The notes under the pieces are model-generated. The model searched no databases, was not told where the DNA came from, and saw only the letters and a program-made list of their open reading frames with translations. From the NCBI RefSeq assembly GCF_014203665.1, contig NZ_JACHJN010000001.1:496001-560000 (forward strand): a DNA stretch of 64,000 bases. The letters run 5' to 3'. How positions within the stretch are numbered: the first letter of the stretch is position 1; each line of letters starts with the position of its first letter. The DNA is from Saccharothrix tamanrassetensis. Lineage in GTDB: Bacteria > Actinomycetota > Actinomycetes > Mycobacteriales > Pseudonocardiaceae. Below, piece by piece: positions 35,315-45,500 of the stretch. Both the position numbers and the translations under genes were made by a program.

Positions 35315-35685
35315 CTCGCCAGCTTCCCAGACACTCCGGGACCGGACCGCCAAAAGCGCCAGGAGACAACGGCCGGCAGGCTGTCGCCCCATGAGCGCAT
35401 CCGGCTACCAGGGCCTGTCACGCCTGCTCATCGGGCTGGTCCCCCGGACGCTCCCGCGTTGCCGGTCGCCGGAGCCGCCGGGGTGGTGGACGCCTGGCTC
35501 GAACTCGGCCGCCTGCCGGCGCACGGGCGGCGCCTTGGGCGCCCTACCCGGAACGGGATGTCGACGGCGCTCTCGACCGGGATGGGTCTGTCCCGCCGCG
35601 GCCCTGCCACGTCCTGACCGGTTCGTGCGGGTCGACGAGGTAGCAGGGTTCCAGATTCGGATCATACGACAGCAATGGAGGCGTG
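35315..35685. other. Spacer between DUF1772 gene and small unknown gene
   Basis: 371 bp, divergent promoters expected at both ends. Base composition drops in GC toward 35,640. No supported gene; short open frames here are Arg/Pro-rich without ribosome sites. Confidence 0.4.
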
Positions 35686-36000
35686 ATGAGAAACAACGGC
35701 CCCGGACCGGGACAGGTCCGGGAGTTCGCCGAGAAGATCCAGTACTGGACCCGGGAAACGAAGAGAATCGAGGGTGTCAAAGCTGCCATCGCGTGGGTGA
35801 TGGACGGCGACACGAAGAATCCGATCACCGGCCGATCGGGATCCCAGCCGCCGGACATGAAAGCCATTGCGGAGACTGTCAAAAAGGCCGATGGCGAGCC
35901 ACAGGCGGATGATCGGATGAGTTCCGAGTACTGCGCCGGGGTGAGGGAGTGCTTGGAGTGGATCGGGGGCGCGGGCGCGGAACCCGAGGAGTGGCAGTGA
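35686..36000 (+). CDS. Small hypothetical protein, hydrophilic
   Basis: 104 aa, ATG at 35,686 with GGAGG four bases upstream. It is hydrophilic, with a helical N-terminal half (VREFAEKIQYWTRETKRIEG) and an acidic C-terminus ending in EPEEWQ. No signal peptide, membrane helix or known motif. Its GC content is visibly lower than that of neighbours, as in genes of mobile origin. It is the only plus-strand gene next to the PKS 3' end. Confidence 0.6.
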   Translation: MRNNGPGPGQVREFAEKIQYWTRETKRIEGVKAAIAWVMDGDTKNPITGRSGSQPPDMKAIAETVKKADGEPQADDRMSSEYCAGVRECLEWIGGAGAEPEEWQ

Positions 36001-36119
36001 TCCTTGGCTGAGCCTTCCAGCAGGCACGACGTGAAGTCGACACCAATCGCAACGTTTGCTTCAGGTCAGCCGCAGTGAAGGCCCCGTCGCCCTTCGCCCA
36101 ACGTCCGGCGCGTCGCACC

Positions 36120-36151
36120 GGGGCGCGTGCGGTGCACGCCGCACGCGCCCC
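36120..36151 (-). terminator. Strong hairpin terminator of the PKS operon
   Basis: Perfect 13-bp arms GGGGCGCGTGCGG / CCGCACGCGCCCC with a 6-nt loop, 10 bp past the stop of the last PKS gene. It is the longest perfect hairpin noticed in the window and also faces the end of the small plus-strand gene. Confidence 0.75.
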
Positions 36152-36160
36152 CGGTCCGGC

Positions 36161-39100
36161 TCACGACTTCGGTCGGGGGAAGTAACCGCGGTCGGTGAAG
36201 AAGTCGACGTGGCGGACGAAGTGGGACGGGGTCGCGGGTGGGCAGGTGATGTCGGTGCCCGCCAGGGCGGCTGTCGTCTCCTTGTCGTCGATCGGGGGGT
36301 AGAACGCGGCCGGTGCGGCGGACATGACGTCGAAGGCGTCCAGCAGCGGCACCAGGGCGTTGGTCTGGTCGGACAGGATCCGGGCGCGGAACGCCTCGGC
36401 GTCGAGCGGGTCCAGGCGGTGGCCCCGTCGCCTCAGTTCGGCGAGCATGTCGGCCAGCGGGAACGTGGTGTGGCCGCTGACGTGGAACGTCCGGGAGTGC
36501 TCGGTGCGGGAGATGTGCAGGATCGCCGCGCTGGCGTAGTCGACCGGCATCAACCGGAAGTCGACGGCGGGCTCCGCCGGTGCCGCACCGGCCTGGAGCA
36601 TCCCCTTGAGGCTGAGCCAGACGAAGTCCCGGGTCTGGCACGCGCCGGTGTGCCGGTCGCCCGCGATGAGGTCGATCCGGTAGACCGACACCGGCAGGCC
36701 GCGTTCCCGCGCCAGGTCCACGACCTGTTCGGCGACCCACTTGCTCTGCGTGTAGCCGGTGGGCAGGGCCGTGCCGGGACCGGTCGGGTCGCCCACCGCG
36801 ATCCCCCGGCCACCGGCGTCGGACGCGCCGTCGAGGAACACGCCCAGGGTGGAGACGTGGTGCAGCGGCACGGTGCGGTGCCGGGCGGCCAGCCGCAGGA
36901 GTTCCTTCACCGCCAGCACGTTCGCACCGCGCACGGCCGCGTACGGCCGGACCCAGTTGACCTCGGCGGCCGGGTGGTAGACGGCGTCGACCACCCGCGC
37001 CAGCGCGTCGAACCGGTCCGGGTGCAGGCCCAGGGACGCGGCCGCGAGGTCGCCGGGCAGGACGGTGATCCTGGACCGGTCGACCTCGGCGCCGATGCCG
37101 TACCAGTCCAGGGTGGCGTCGAGCCGGGCGCGGGCGGTGGGCTCGTCGGCGGCGCGGACCAGGCAGTGCACGTGGGCCCGGGTGGTCCTGAGCAGGTCGC
37201 GCAGCAGGTACGCGCCGAGGAAGCCGGTGGCCCCGGTGAGCAGGACCTCCGCCGGGTCGGCGGCCACCGGCACGACCTCCGCGGCGGGCCGGATGTCCGG
37301 GTCGAGCCCGATGTCGGCGGCCAGCGCGGCGGCGAGGTCCGAGCCCTCCTCGGCGGTCGGGGCGCCGAGCAGCGCGCCGAGCAGGTGATCGGCCAGCGCG
37401 GCGAGCGTCGGGTGGTCGAACACCAGCGTGGTGGGCAGCCTCAGCCCGGTGAGCTCGGCGAGCCGGTTGCGCAGTTCGACGCCGGTGAGGGAGTCGAAGC
37501 CGAGGTCGGCGAAGCGCTCGTGCCCGCCGATCACGTCCGGGTCGGCGTGGCCCAGCACGCCGCCCACCTCGCCGCGCAGCAGGGCGAGCAGCCGGTCCCG
37601 GCGGGCCGCCTCGTCCAGCCCGGCCAGGTCGGCCGCGAGCGAGTCGACGGTGACCGCGCTGTTGCGGGCGGTCGGGCGGGACGGCACCCGCACCAGGGCG
37701 GTCAGCACGGGCGGCACCTGGCGGGGCTGGGCGCGCAGCGCGGCGGTGTCCAGCGGTGCCGCGGTGAGCGCGGGCAGGCCGGTGCCGACGGCCAGGTCCA
37801 GCAGCGCCGGGCCGGTGTCGGACGCGATGGGCGGGTAGCCGGCGCGGGCGATGCGGTCCACGTCGGCCGCGCCGAGGTCGCCGCCCGCCACGGTGGCGGC
37901 CCACAGGCCCCACGCGACGGAGGTCGCGGGCAGCCCGGCCGCCGCGCGGTGCTCGGCGAGCCCGTCGAGGAAGGTGTTGGCGGCGGCGTAGCTGGACTGG
38001 CCCGCGCCGCCGATGACGCCCGCCAGCGAGGAGAACAGCACGAACGCCGTCAGGTCGTGGTCGCGGGTCAGCTCGTGCAGGTGCCAGGCGGCGTCCGCCT
38101 TGGGCCGCAGGACACCCGCCAGCCGCCCGTGGTCGGTGCCGGCGATGAGCCCGTCGTCGATGACGCCGGCCGCGTGCAGCACGGCGCGCAGCGGGCGTTC
38201 CGGGGGCACGCTCGCGACCAGTTCGGCGACCGCGGCGCGGTCGGTCAGGTCGCACGCGGCGACGGTCACCTCCGCGCCGAGCGCGGCCAGTTCGGCGCGC
38301 AGTTCGGCCACGCCGGGCGCGGACGGCCCCCGCCGTCCGGCCAGCAGCAGGTGCCGGACGCCGTGCCGGGTGACGAGGTGGCGGGCGAACAGCGCGCCGA
38401 GCGTGCCGGTGCCGCCGGTGACCAGCACCGTGCCGGTCGGGTCGAACCGGTGGGCCGGGCCACGCGGCACGCGCCGCAGCCGGGGTGTCAGCACCCGGTC
38501 GCCGCGCACCGCGACCTGGGCCTCCCCGGAGGCGACGACGGCGGCGACCGGGTCGTCGGTGCCGGCGTCGAGCAGCACGAACCGGCCGGGGTTCTCCGAC
38601 TGGGCGGACCGCACCTGGCCCCACACGGCGGCGGCGGCCGGGTCGGTGACCGGCTCCCCCGCGACCGACACCGCGCCGGTGGTCCGGAACACCAGCGGGG
38701 CGTCGGCCCGGTCGTCGGCGAGGTGGCGGTGGGCGAGGGTCAGCACGGTGCCGGTGAGCCGGTGCAGCGCGGCGGGGACGTCCTCGCCGGGCTCGGTGGC
38801 CAGCGGGACCACCAGGACCTCCTGCCCGAGCCCGGCGACCGCGGCGGGCAGCCGGATCGGCGTCCACTCGGTGCGCAGCAGGGCTTCGTGGTCGCGGCCC
38901 GGCGGGGTCGCGGCCGGGCCGACGACGAGGTCGGCCGACACCACCGGCTGACCCGCCCGGTCGACGGCGCGCAGCCGCAGGCCGTCGCCGTGCCGGACGA
39001 GGGTGGCGTGCACCGCGACCGCGCCGACCGCGTGCACCCTGGCCTCGCGCCAAGTGGTCACGTGCGCGTGCGGTCCGGCGGCGGCCTGGACGACGCTGTC

Positions 39101-42100
39101 GAGCAGCGCCGGGTGCAGCGCGTACCCGTCCGGGCGGTGCGCCTCGGCCAGTTCGGCGTCGACCTGCGTGGCGTCGTCGGCCGGCTGGTCGCCCGGCTCG
39201 GGCCGGACGCCGCGCGGGACGAGCGTGCCGGTGGCGGCGGCGCTCCACAGCTGGTCGCCGTCCTCCGGCCGGGTGTGGACGGACACCGGGCGCGAGCCGT
39301 CGTGGTCCGGCGGTCCGACCCGGACCTGGAGGTGCAGCCCGCCCTTGGCGGGCAGGGCGATCGGGGCGTCGACCCGCAGTTCGGCCACCGCCGGGCAGGC
39401 GACCTCGTCACCGGCGCGCAGCACCACCTCCAGCAGCGCCGCCGACGGGAGCACGACCGTGCCCTCGGCATCGGCCGTCGCCCAGGGCGCGGTGCGGGCG
39501 GACACCCGGCTGGTGAACAGTGCCTCGTCCGTGCCCGCGAGGTGCACGACCGCCCCGAGCAGCGGGTGCCCGGCCGCGGTGAGGCCGAGGGCGGCGGTGT
39601 CGAGCGTGTCGGAGCCGGCGACGTGCCAGAACCGCTCGCGCTGGAAGGCGTAGGTGGGCAGCTCGACCCGGCGAGCGCCGGGGAACGCCGCCGGCCAGTC
39701 GATCCGCACCCCGCGGCAGTGCAGCAGCCCGAGCGCCCGCAGGAACGTCTCCGGCCCGCCCTCGTCGCGGCGCAGCGTCCCGGTGAGCACGGCCTCGTCG
39801 CCGACCAGCTCCTGCACCGAGACCTGGAGCACCGGGTGCGGGCTGACCTCCACGAACACGCCGTAGCCCGCGTCGGCGAGCGCGGTGACCGAACGGGCGA
39901 ACTCGACCGTGCCGCGCAGGTTGCGGTACCAGTAGTCGGCGTCGAGCCCCGCGGTGTCGACCCAGTCCGCGGTGACGGTGGAGAAGAACGGCACGGTCCC
40001 GGTGCGGGGCTCGATCGGCGCGAACGCGGCCAACAGCTCGTCGCGCACCAGTTCCACCTGCGGCGAGTGCGACGCGAAGTCGGTGTCGAACCGCTTGACC
40101 CGCACGCCTTCCGCCTTGCACCCGGCCAGGAACTCGTCCAGGGCGTCGCGATCGCCGCCGACGAGCACCGCGTTGGGCCCGTTCTCCACGGTCACCGACA
40201 GCTGCCCCGGCCACGCGGCGAGCCGTGCGGTCACCTCGGCGCGCGGCAGCGCGACCGCACCCATACCGCCGACGCCCTGCAGCTCGCACGCGATCCGGCT
40301 GCGCAGCGCGACGACCCGGGCGGCGTCCTCCAGCGAGAGCGCGCCCGCGACGTAGGCGGCGGCGACCTCGCCTTGCGAGTGGCCGACGACGGCGTCCGGC
40401 CGCACGCCGCGGGCCTGCCACAGGGCGGCCAGCGACACCATGACCGCGAACAGGACGGGCTGGACCACGTCGAGCCGGTCCAGCGCGGGCGCGCCTTCCC
40501 GACCGCGCAGGACGTCCTCCAGGGAGAAGTCGACGAACGGCTCCAGCGCCTTGGCGCAGGCGGCGATCTGCTCGGCGAACTCGGGCGCGCTGTCCAGCAG
40601 CGGCACCGCCATGTCGGCCCACTGGCTGCCCTGGCCGGGGAAGACGAACACGGTCCGGCCGACCTCGCCGGCCGTCCCGCGCACGACCGACGCGCTGTCC
40701 TCGCCTTCCGCGACGGCGGCCAGCCCGGCGACCAGCGCGGCCCGGTCGGAGCCGACCACGACCGCGCGGTGGTCGAGCGCGGCGCGCGTGGTCGCCAGCG
40801 AGTGCGCCACGTCGTACGGGTCGGCATCGGCGGACAGGGCCTCGGCCAGCCGTGCGGCCTGGGCGCGCAACGCGGCCGGGCTGCGACCGGACAGCACCCA
40901 CGGCACGGCGGCGGGTGCGGGACGAACCGCCCGACCGGAGTCCACATCGGACAGTGGCCGCCCCGCATCGGTCAAGGCGGGCCCCGCACCGCCGGCCGGC
41001 GCCGTTCCGACGACGGCGGGGGTGGCGCGGCCCACCGGGACGGCGTCGGCCTCCGGCGGTGCCTGCTCCAGGATGACGTGGGCGTTGGTGCCGCTGGCCC
41101 CGAACGCCGACACCGCACCCCGGCGCGGCGCACCGGTCTCGGGCCAGTCGCGGGCCTCGGCGAGCAGCGCGATGTCGCCGGACGACCAGTCCACGAACGG
41201 GCTGGGCTCGTCCAGGTGCAGGGTGCGCGGCAGGTGGGCGTGCCGGATCGCCTGCACCATCTTGACCAGTCCCGCGATACCGGCCGCCGCCTGGGCGTGG
41301 CCGATGTTCGACTTGAGCGAACCGAGCAGCAGCGGCCGGCCCGCCGGGCGGCCCTGGCCGTAGGTGGCCAGCAGCGCCTGCGCCTCGATGGGGTCGCCGA
41401 GCCGGGTGCCGGTGCCGTGCGCCTCCACCGCGTCCACTTCGGACGGTCGCAGTCCGGCGTCGGCCAGGGCGGCGCGGATGGCCCGTTCCTGGGACGGTCC
41501 GTTCGGCGCGGTGAGCCCGTTGGACGCGCCGTCGGAGTTCACCGCGCTGCCGCGCACCACCGCCAGCACGCGGTGGCCGTTGCGGCGGGCGTCGGACAGC
41601 CGTTCCACGACGAGCACTCCCCCGCCCTCGGACCACCCGATGCCGTCGGCGGCCGCCGAGAACGGCTTGCACCGGCCGTCGGCGGCCAGGCCGCGCTGCC
41701 GCGCCCCGTCGATGTAGCCGCCGGGGTGCGCGGCGATGTAGGCCGCGCCCGCGAGCGCGAGGTCGCACTCCCCGGCCCGCAGCGCCTGTGCCGCGAGGTG
41801 CAGCGCGACCAGCCCGGACGAGCAGGCGGTGTCGATCGACACCGAGGGGCCCTCCAGACCGAGGGTGTAGGAGATCCGGCCGGACGCCATCGAGCTGAGC
41901 TTGCCGGTCATCTGGTAGCCCTCGAACTCCGGCGGGCTGTCCAGGTCCAGGTAGCTCTGCTCGACCAGCCCGGCGTACACGCCGGTGCGGCTGCCGCGCA
42001 GCGTCCCGGCGTCGATGCCCGCGTGCTCGATCGCCTCCCACGCGGTCTCCAGCAGGACCCGCTGCTGGGGGTCCATGCTCAGCGCCTCGCGGGGTGAGAT

Positions 42101-42457
42101 GCCGAAGAACGCGGCGTCGAACTCGCCCGCCGTCTCCAGGAACCCGGCTTCGCGGATGTAGAACTTGCCCAGCGCGGCGGGATCGGGGTCGTAGAGCGCG
42201 TCGAGGTCCCAGCCCCGGTCGTCCGGGAACGGGCCGATGGTGTCGCGCCCGTCCACCGCCACCCGCCACAGCCCGTCGGCGTCGGCCGCACCGGGGTAGC
42301 GGGCGGACATGCCGACGATGACGATCGGGTCGGCATCGCGGGACGCCTCCAGTTCGGCCACCCGGCTGCGGGCCCGGCGCAGGTCGGAGGTGACCCGCTT
42401 GAGGTACTCGACCAGCTTGGCCTGGTCGCTCGGCGCGGCGGTCGGCTGTTCGGCCAT
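36161..42457 (-). CDS. Type I PKS, last module: KS-AT-DH(inactive)-KR-ACP-thioester reductase
   Basis: 2,098 aa; ATG has AAGGAG upstream. Docking helix 1-35 ([18 protein letters not shown]). KS about 45-470 with TACSSG, EAHGTGT and SNIGHA catalytic sites. AT about 600-910: GHSQGE, upstream DVVQ and DFASH indicate methylmalonyl-CoA, although FASH is not the standard YASH. DH about 955-1230: the H-x3-G-x4-P site reads [10 protein letters not shown], so the catalytic His is missing. KR about 1340-1560 with TGGTGTLG, Ser/Tyr of the active site and IDDG (B-type). ACP Ser near 1654 (GFDSLT). Residues 1736-2098 are a short-chain-dehydrogenase-like thioester reductase ([17 protein letters not shown]). 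No thioesterase is present, so the chain is released by reduction to an aldehyde, possibly to an alcohol. Confidence 0.93.
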   Translation of the reverse strand: MAEQPTAAPSDQAKLVEYLKRVTSDLRRARSRVAELEASRDADPIVIVGMSARYPGAADADGLWRVAVDGRDTIGPFPDDRGWDLDALYDPDPAALGKFYIREAGFLETAGEFDAAFFGISPREALSMDPQQRVLLETAWEAIEHAGIDAGTLRGSRTGVYAGLVEQSYLDLDSPPEFEGYQMTGKLSSMASGRISYTLGLEGPSVSIDTACSSGLVALHLAAQALRAGECDLALAGAAYIAAHPGGYIDGARQRGLAADGRCKPFSAAADGIGWSEGGGVLVVERLSDARRNGHRVLAVVRGSAVNSDGASNGLTAPNGPSQERAIRAALADAGLRPSEVDAVEAHGTGTRLGDPIEAQALLATYGQGRPAGRPLLLGSLKSNIGHAQAAAGIAGLVKMVQAIRHAHLPRTLHLDEPSPFVDWSSGDIALLAEARDWPETGAPRRGAVSAFGASGTNAHVILEQAPPEADAVPVGRATPAVVGTAPAGGAGPALTDAGRPLSDVDSGRAVRPAPAAVPWVLSGRSPAALRAQAARLAEALSADADPYDVAHSLATTRAALDHRAVVVGSDRAALVAGLAAVAEGEDSASVVRGTAGEVGRTVFVFPGQGSQWADMAVPLLDSAPEFAEQIAACAKALEPFVDFSLEDVLRGREGAPALDRLDVVQPVLFAVMVSLAALWQARGVRPDAVVGHSQGEVAAAYVAGALSLEDAARVVALRSRIACELQGVGGMGAVALPRAEVTARLAAWPGQLSVTVENGPNAVLVGGDRDALDEFLAGCKAEGVRVKRFDTDFASHSPQVELVRDELLAAFAPIEPRTGTVPFFSTVTADWVDTAGLDADYWYRNLRGTVEFARSVTALADAGYGVFVEVSPHPVLQVSVQELVGDEAVLTGTLRRDEGGPETFLRALGLLHCRGVRIDWPAAFPGARRVELPTYAFQRERFWHVAGSDTLDTAALGLTAAGHPLLGAVVHLAGTDEALFTSRVSARTAPWATADAEGTVVLPSAALLEVVLRAGDEVACPAVAELRVDAPIALPAKGGLHLQVRVGPPDHDGSRPVSVHTRPEDGDQLWSAAATGTLVPRGVRPEPGDQPADDATQVDAELAEAHRPDGYALHPALLDSVVQAAAGPHAHVTTWREARVHAVGAVAVHATLVRHGDGLRLRAVDRAGQPVVSADLVVGPAATPPGRDHEALLRTEWTPIRLPAAVAGLGQEVLVVPLATEPGEDVPAALHRLTGTVLTLAHRHLADDRADAPLVFRTTGAVSVAGEPVTDPAAAAVWGQVRSAQSENPGRFVLLDAGTDDPVAAVVASGEAQVAVRGDRVLTPRLRRVPRGPAHRFDPTGTVLVTGGTGTLGALFARHLVTRHGVRHLLLAGRRGPSAPGVAELRAELAALGAEVTVAACDLTDRAAVAELVASVPPERPLRAVLHAAGVIDDGLIAGTDHGRLAGVLRPKADAAWHLHELTRDHDLTAFVLFSSLAGVIGGAGQSSYAAANTFLDGLAEHRAAAGLPATSVAWGLWAATVAGGDLGAADVDRIARAGYPPIASDTGPALLDLAVGTGLPALTAAPLDTAALRAQPRQVPPVLTALVRVPSRPTARNSAVTVDSLAADLAGLDEAARRDRLLALLRGEVGGVLGHADPDVIGGHERFADLGFDSLTGVELRNRLAELTGLRLPTTLVFDHPTLAALADHLLGALLGAPTAEEGSDLAAALAADIGLDPDIRPAAEVVPVAADPAEVLLTGATGFLGAYLLRDLLRTTRAHVHCLVRAADEPTARARLDATLDWYGIGAEVDRSRITVLPGDLAAASLGLHPDRFDALARVVDAVYHPAAEVNWVRPYAAVRGANVLAVKELLRLAARHRTVPLHHVSTLGVFLDGASDAGGRGIAVGDPTGPGTALPTGYTQSKWVAEQVVDLARERGLPVSVYRIDLIAGDRHTGACQTRDFVWLSLKGMLQAGAAPAEPAVDFRLMPVDYASAAILHISRTEHSRTFHVSGHTTFPLADMLAELRRRGHRLDPLDAEAFRARILSDQTNALVPLLDAFDVMSAAPAAFYPPIDDKETTAALAGTDITCPPATPSHFVRHVDFFTDRGYFPRPKS

Positions 42458-42473
42458 GGCGCGTCTCCTTGCT

Positions 42474-42567
42474 GGTCGGTCGGGCTGGTCGGTGCGTCGG
42501 TCGGTCTGGCTGGCTGGTCTGTCCGTCGGTTGGTCGGCCGGTCGGGCCGGTCGGTCGGGCTGGTCGG
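42474..42567. repeat. Degenerate GGTCGGTCG/GGCTGGTC tandem repeat between PKS genes
   Basis: The 110-bp gap between two PKS genes is almost wholly built from GGTCGGTCGG, GGCTGGTC and TGGTCGG units in head-to-tail order. It is strand-biased like the tract at 8,870-9,125. It separates the upstream stop from the AAGGAG of the next gene. It probably arose by slippage; it may also affect mRNA stability or coupling. Confidence 0.65.
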
Positions 42568-45500
42568 TCAGTCGGCGACACTGCCGAACTCGTTGTCGAT
42601 CAGGTCGAAGATCTCGGTGACGGACGCCGCCGCGATCTCCTCGTCCACGGCGGTGCGGTCGGGTTCCAGCACGGCGAGCAGGTCGCGCAGCCGCCGCGCC
42701 AGGGTGTCGGCGCGCGCGCCGTCGAGCCGGCTGCCGGCGACCGCGTTCTCCAGCTCCGCCAGGTGCGCCAGCGGGCCGGTCGCCGCGTCCAGCCGGTCCA
42801 GCACGAACCGGGTGAGCGCGGCGGGGGTGGCGTGGTCGAACACCGCGGTCGCGGGCAGCGCGACGCCGAGCGCCGCGCCGAGCCGGTCGCGGAACTCGAC
42901 CGCCGTCATCGAGTCGAACCCGGCGTCGTGGAACGCCCGGTAGAGGCTGATCGCCGAAGGGTCGCCGTGACCGAGGACGGCGGCGGCCTGGGTGCGTACC
43001 GCGTCCAGCACGGCGCGTTCACGGGCGTCGCCGGCCAACCCGTCCAGGTCGAGCCGCGCGGGCGGCGGCGTGGCGGCCGGCGGCACGAGTTCGCGGAACA
43101 GGGCGGGCACGCCTTCGGCACGGACGGCTGCGGCACGCACCGGGCCCGCGACGACCAGCGTCTCGTCCACCCCCAGCGCGGCGTCGAGCAACAAAGCCGC
43201 CGTGGCGGGGTCGACCGGGCCGACCACGTCGTCGGGACGACCCCAGGCGATCACGGTGGCGCGCCCGCCCGCCGCCCGCCGTGCTTCGGCGAACGCGATC
43301 AGCGCGGTGGCTTCGTCGTCCGGGGTCGGGTGCACCGCGCCGATGTCGGTGAACAGCACGAACAGCGCGTCCCCGGCGACCTCGGCCAGCGCGTGGACGA
43401 GGTCGGCGCCCGCGTCGGCGAGCACCACCGCCGCCACCTCCTGCCCGGCGAGGGCGGACGGGTCCAGCGGGACCGCGGCCACCTCACCCGGCAAGTCGCC
43501 CGGCACCGGACCGGCCACCAGCGACCGGGTCACGCCGGGACGCCCGGCCAGGTGCCGGGTCAGCCACTCGGGGCCGGACACCAGGACCGGTCCCGCGAGC
43601 ACCGGCACCGGGCCGGGTACGGCGGGGGTCAGCCGCGGCACGGTGAGCACCCCGTCCCGCCACGCGGCAACGGGTTCGTCGCGGGTCGGGAGGCCGGGCG
43701 GCGGGGTCGCGCCGTCGGTGTGCAGCAGGGTGATCCGGCCCGGGTTGCGGGCCTGCCACTCCCGGACCGCACCCGCCGGGGCGTCCGCGACGACGAGCCG
43801 CACGCCGGCGGCACCCGGCTGTGCCGTCCACTCGGCCAGCACCCGGTCGACGGAGTCCGGGTCCGGCCTCAGCAGCACGGCGTTCGCGGCCGGGTCGTCG
43901 GGGCCCCAGGTCGCCGGCGCGGTCGCGGTCTCCACCCAGCGCAGGGCGAACAGGGCGTCACCCGGATCGGGCGTGATCCGGTCGGCGGCCACCGGTACCG
44001 ACCGGGCCTCGTCCACCGCGAGCACCACCGCGCCCTCGGCGTCCAGGAGCGACACGGACGTCCCGGTGACCACAGCGCGTTCCGGGACACCGCCGGGGAA
44101 CCTGCGCACACCGCGCCAGTGGGCGAACCAGCCGGCGTCGTCGGAACGCGGGAGCACCCCGTCGACCGCGACCGGGGGCAGTTCGGGGGGCACCTCGGAC
44201 GGGAGCGGCACGCCGGCGCCCGCGGACGGCGGTGGCGGTGCGCTCGCGCCGGTGAGCACGCCCGACGCGATCCCGGTCCACGGGCCGTCAGCCCGGACGC
44301 GGGCGTGCGCCGTGACCTGCCGGTCGCCGCCGTCGTCGGGAACGCCGACCTTGACCTGGTAGGAGATCGCGCCCCGGGTGGGCACGGCCAGCGGGTCCGC
44401 CAGGTCCAGTCCGGCCAGTACCGGCGCCCCCACCGCCTCGCCCGCGCGCAGCGCGAGCCCGACCACCGCCGCCCCGGACAGCACGGGCACGCCGTGCACG
44501 GTGTGCCGTTCCAGCCACGGGTGGGCGTCAGTGGACAGCTCTCCGGCGAGCAGCACGCTGCCGTCGGCGAGGACCACCGGGGTGCCGAGCGGGTTCCGGT
44601 CGGTCCGGCCGGTGTCGGCGGCCAGCCAGTACCGCTCGTGCTGGAAGGGGTAGGTGGGCAACGGGGTGGTGCGGGCTCCGCTGCCCGCGAAGTACGCGGA
44701 CCAGTCGACGTCGACGCCCAGGGCGTGCGCGGTGCCCAACGCCGACACCAGGGTCTCCGGCTCGGACCGGTCACGGCGCAGCAGCGCGACCGCCGGCACG
44801 TCGACCGAGTGCCCCACGAGCGAGGCCAGCACGGCGTCCGGGCCCAGTTCCACGAACCGGCCGGTGCCGCTCGTCGCGGCGGTGCGGACGGCGTCGTCGA
44901 ACCGGACCGTCCGCCGGACCTGCCGGACCCAGTACTCCGGGTCCGCGAGTTCCTCCCCTGTCACGACTTCGCCGGTCACCGTGGACACCAGTGGGACGTG
45001 CGGCGACCGGATGTCCAGGCCCGCCACCACATCACGGAACTCCGCCAGCATCGGTTCCATCCGAGCCGAGTGGAAGGCGTGTGACACGGCCAACCTCGTG
45101 ACGCGGACCCCGTCCGCCGCGAGCCGGTCCGACACGGCCGAAACCGCGTCGTCCTCCCCCGACAGCACCACCGACCGCGGCCCGTTCACCGCCGCGATCT
45201 CGACTCCGTCCACCAACAGCGGCGCCACATCGGCCTCGCCCGCACGCACCGCGACCATCGCGCCACCGCCCGGCAACGCCTGCATCAACCGCGCACGAGC
45301 CGACACCAACGCCACCGCGTCGTCCAACGACAACACGCCCGCGACGTGAGCCGCCGCGACTTCGCCGACCGAATGACCGATCACGAAGTCGGGGCGCACA
45401 CCCCACGAGCCGACCAAGCTCGCCAACGCGACGCCCAACGCGAACAGACCAGGCTGCGCACGGCCCGTGTCGTCCAGTCCGACCCCGCACTCGACGGCCT

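Noticed and set aside
36161-37260. Thioesterase at the PKS end
   Set aside because: No GxSxG or downstream His typical of a thioesterase; the segment has the nucleotide-binding loop and YxxxK of a reductase.
36056-42097. Very long open frame on the plus strand opposite the last PKS gene (about 2,000 codons)
   Set aside because: It is the antisense shadow of a GC-rich PKS gene: composition is Arg/Gly/His/Val-rich, with no domain and no ribosome site. The minus frame gives full KS, AT, KR, ACP and reductase motifs.
42474-42567. CRISPR or attachment site in the PKS gap
   Set aside because: Units are short, overlapping and degenerate, with no spacers, no integrase nearby and no duplicated flank.
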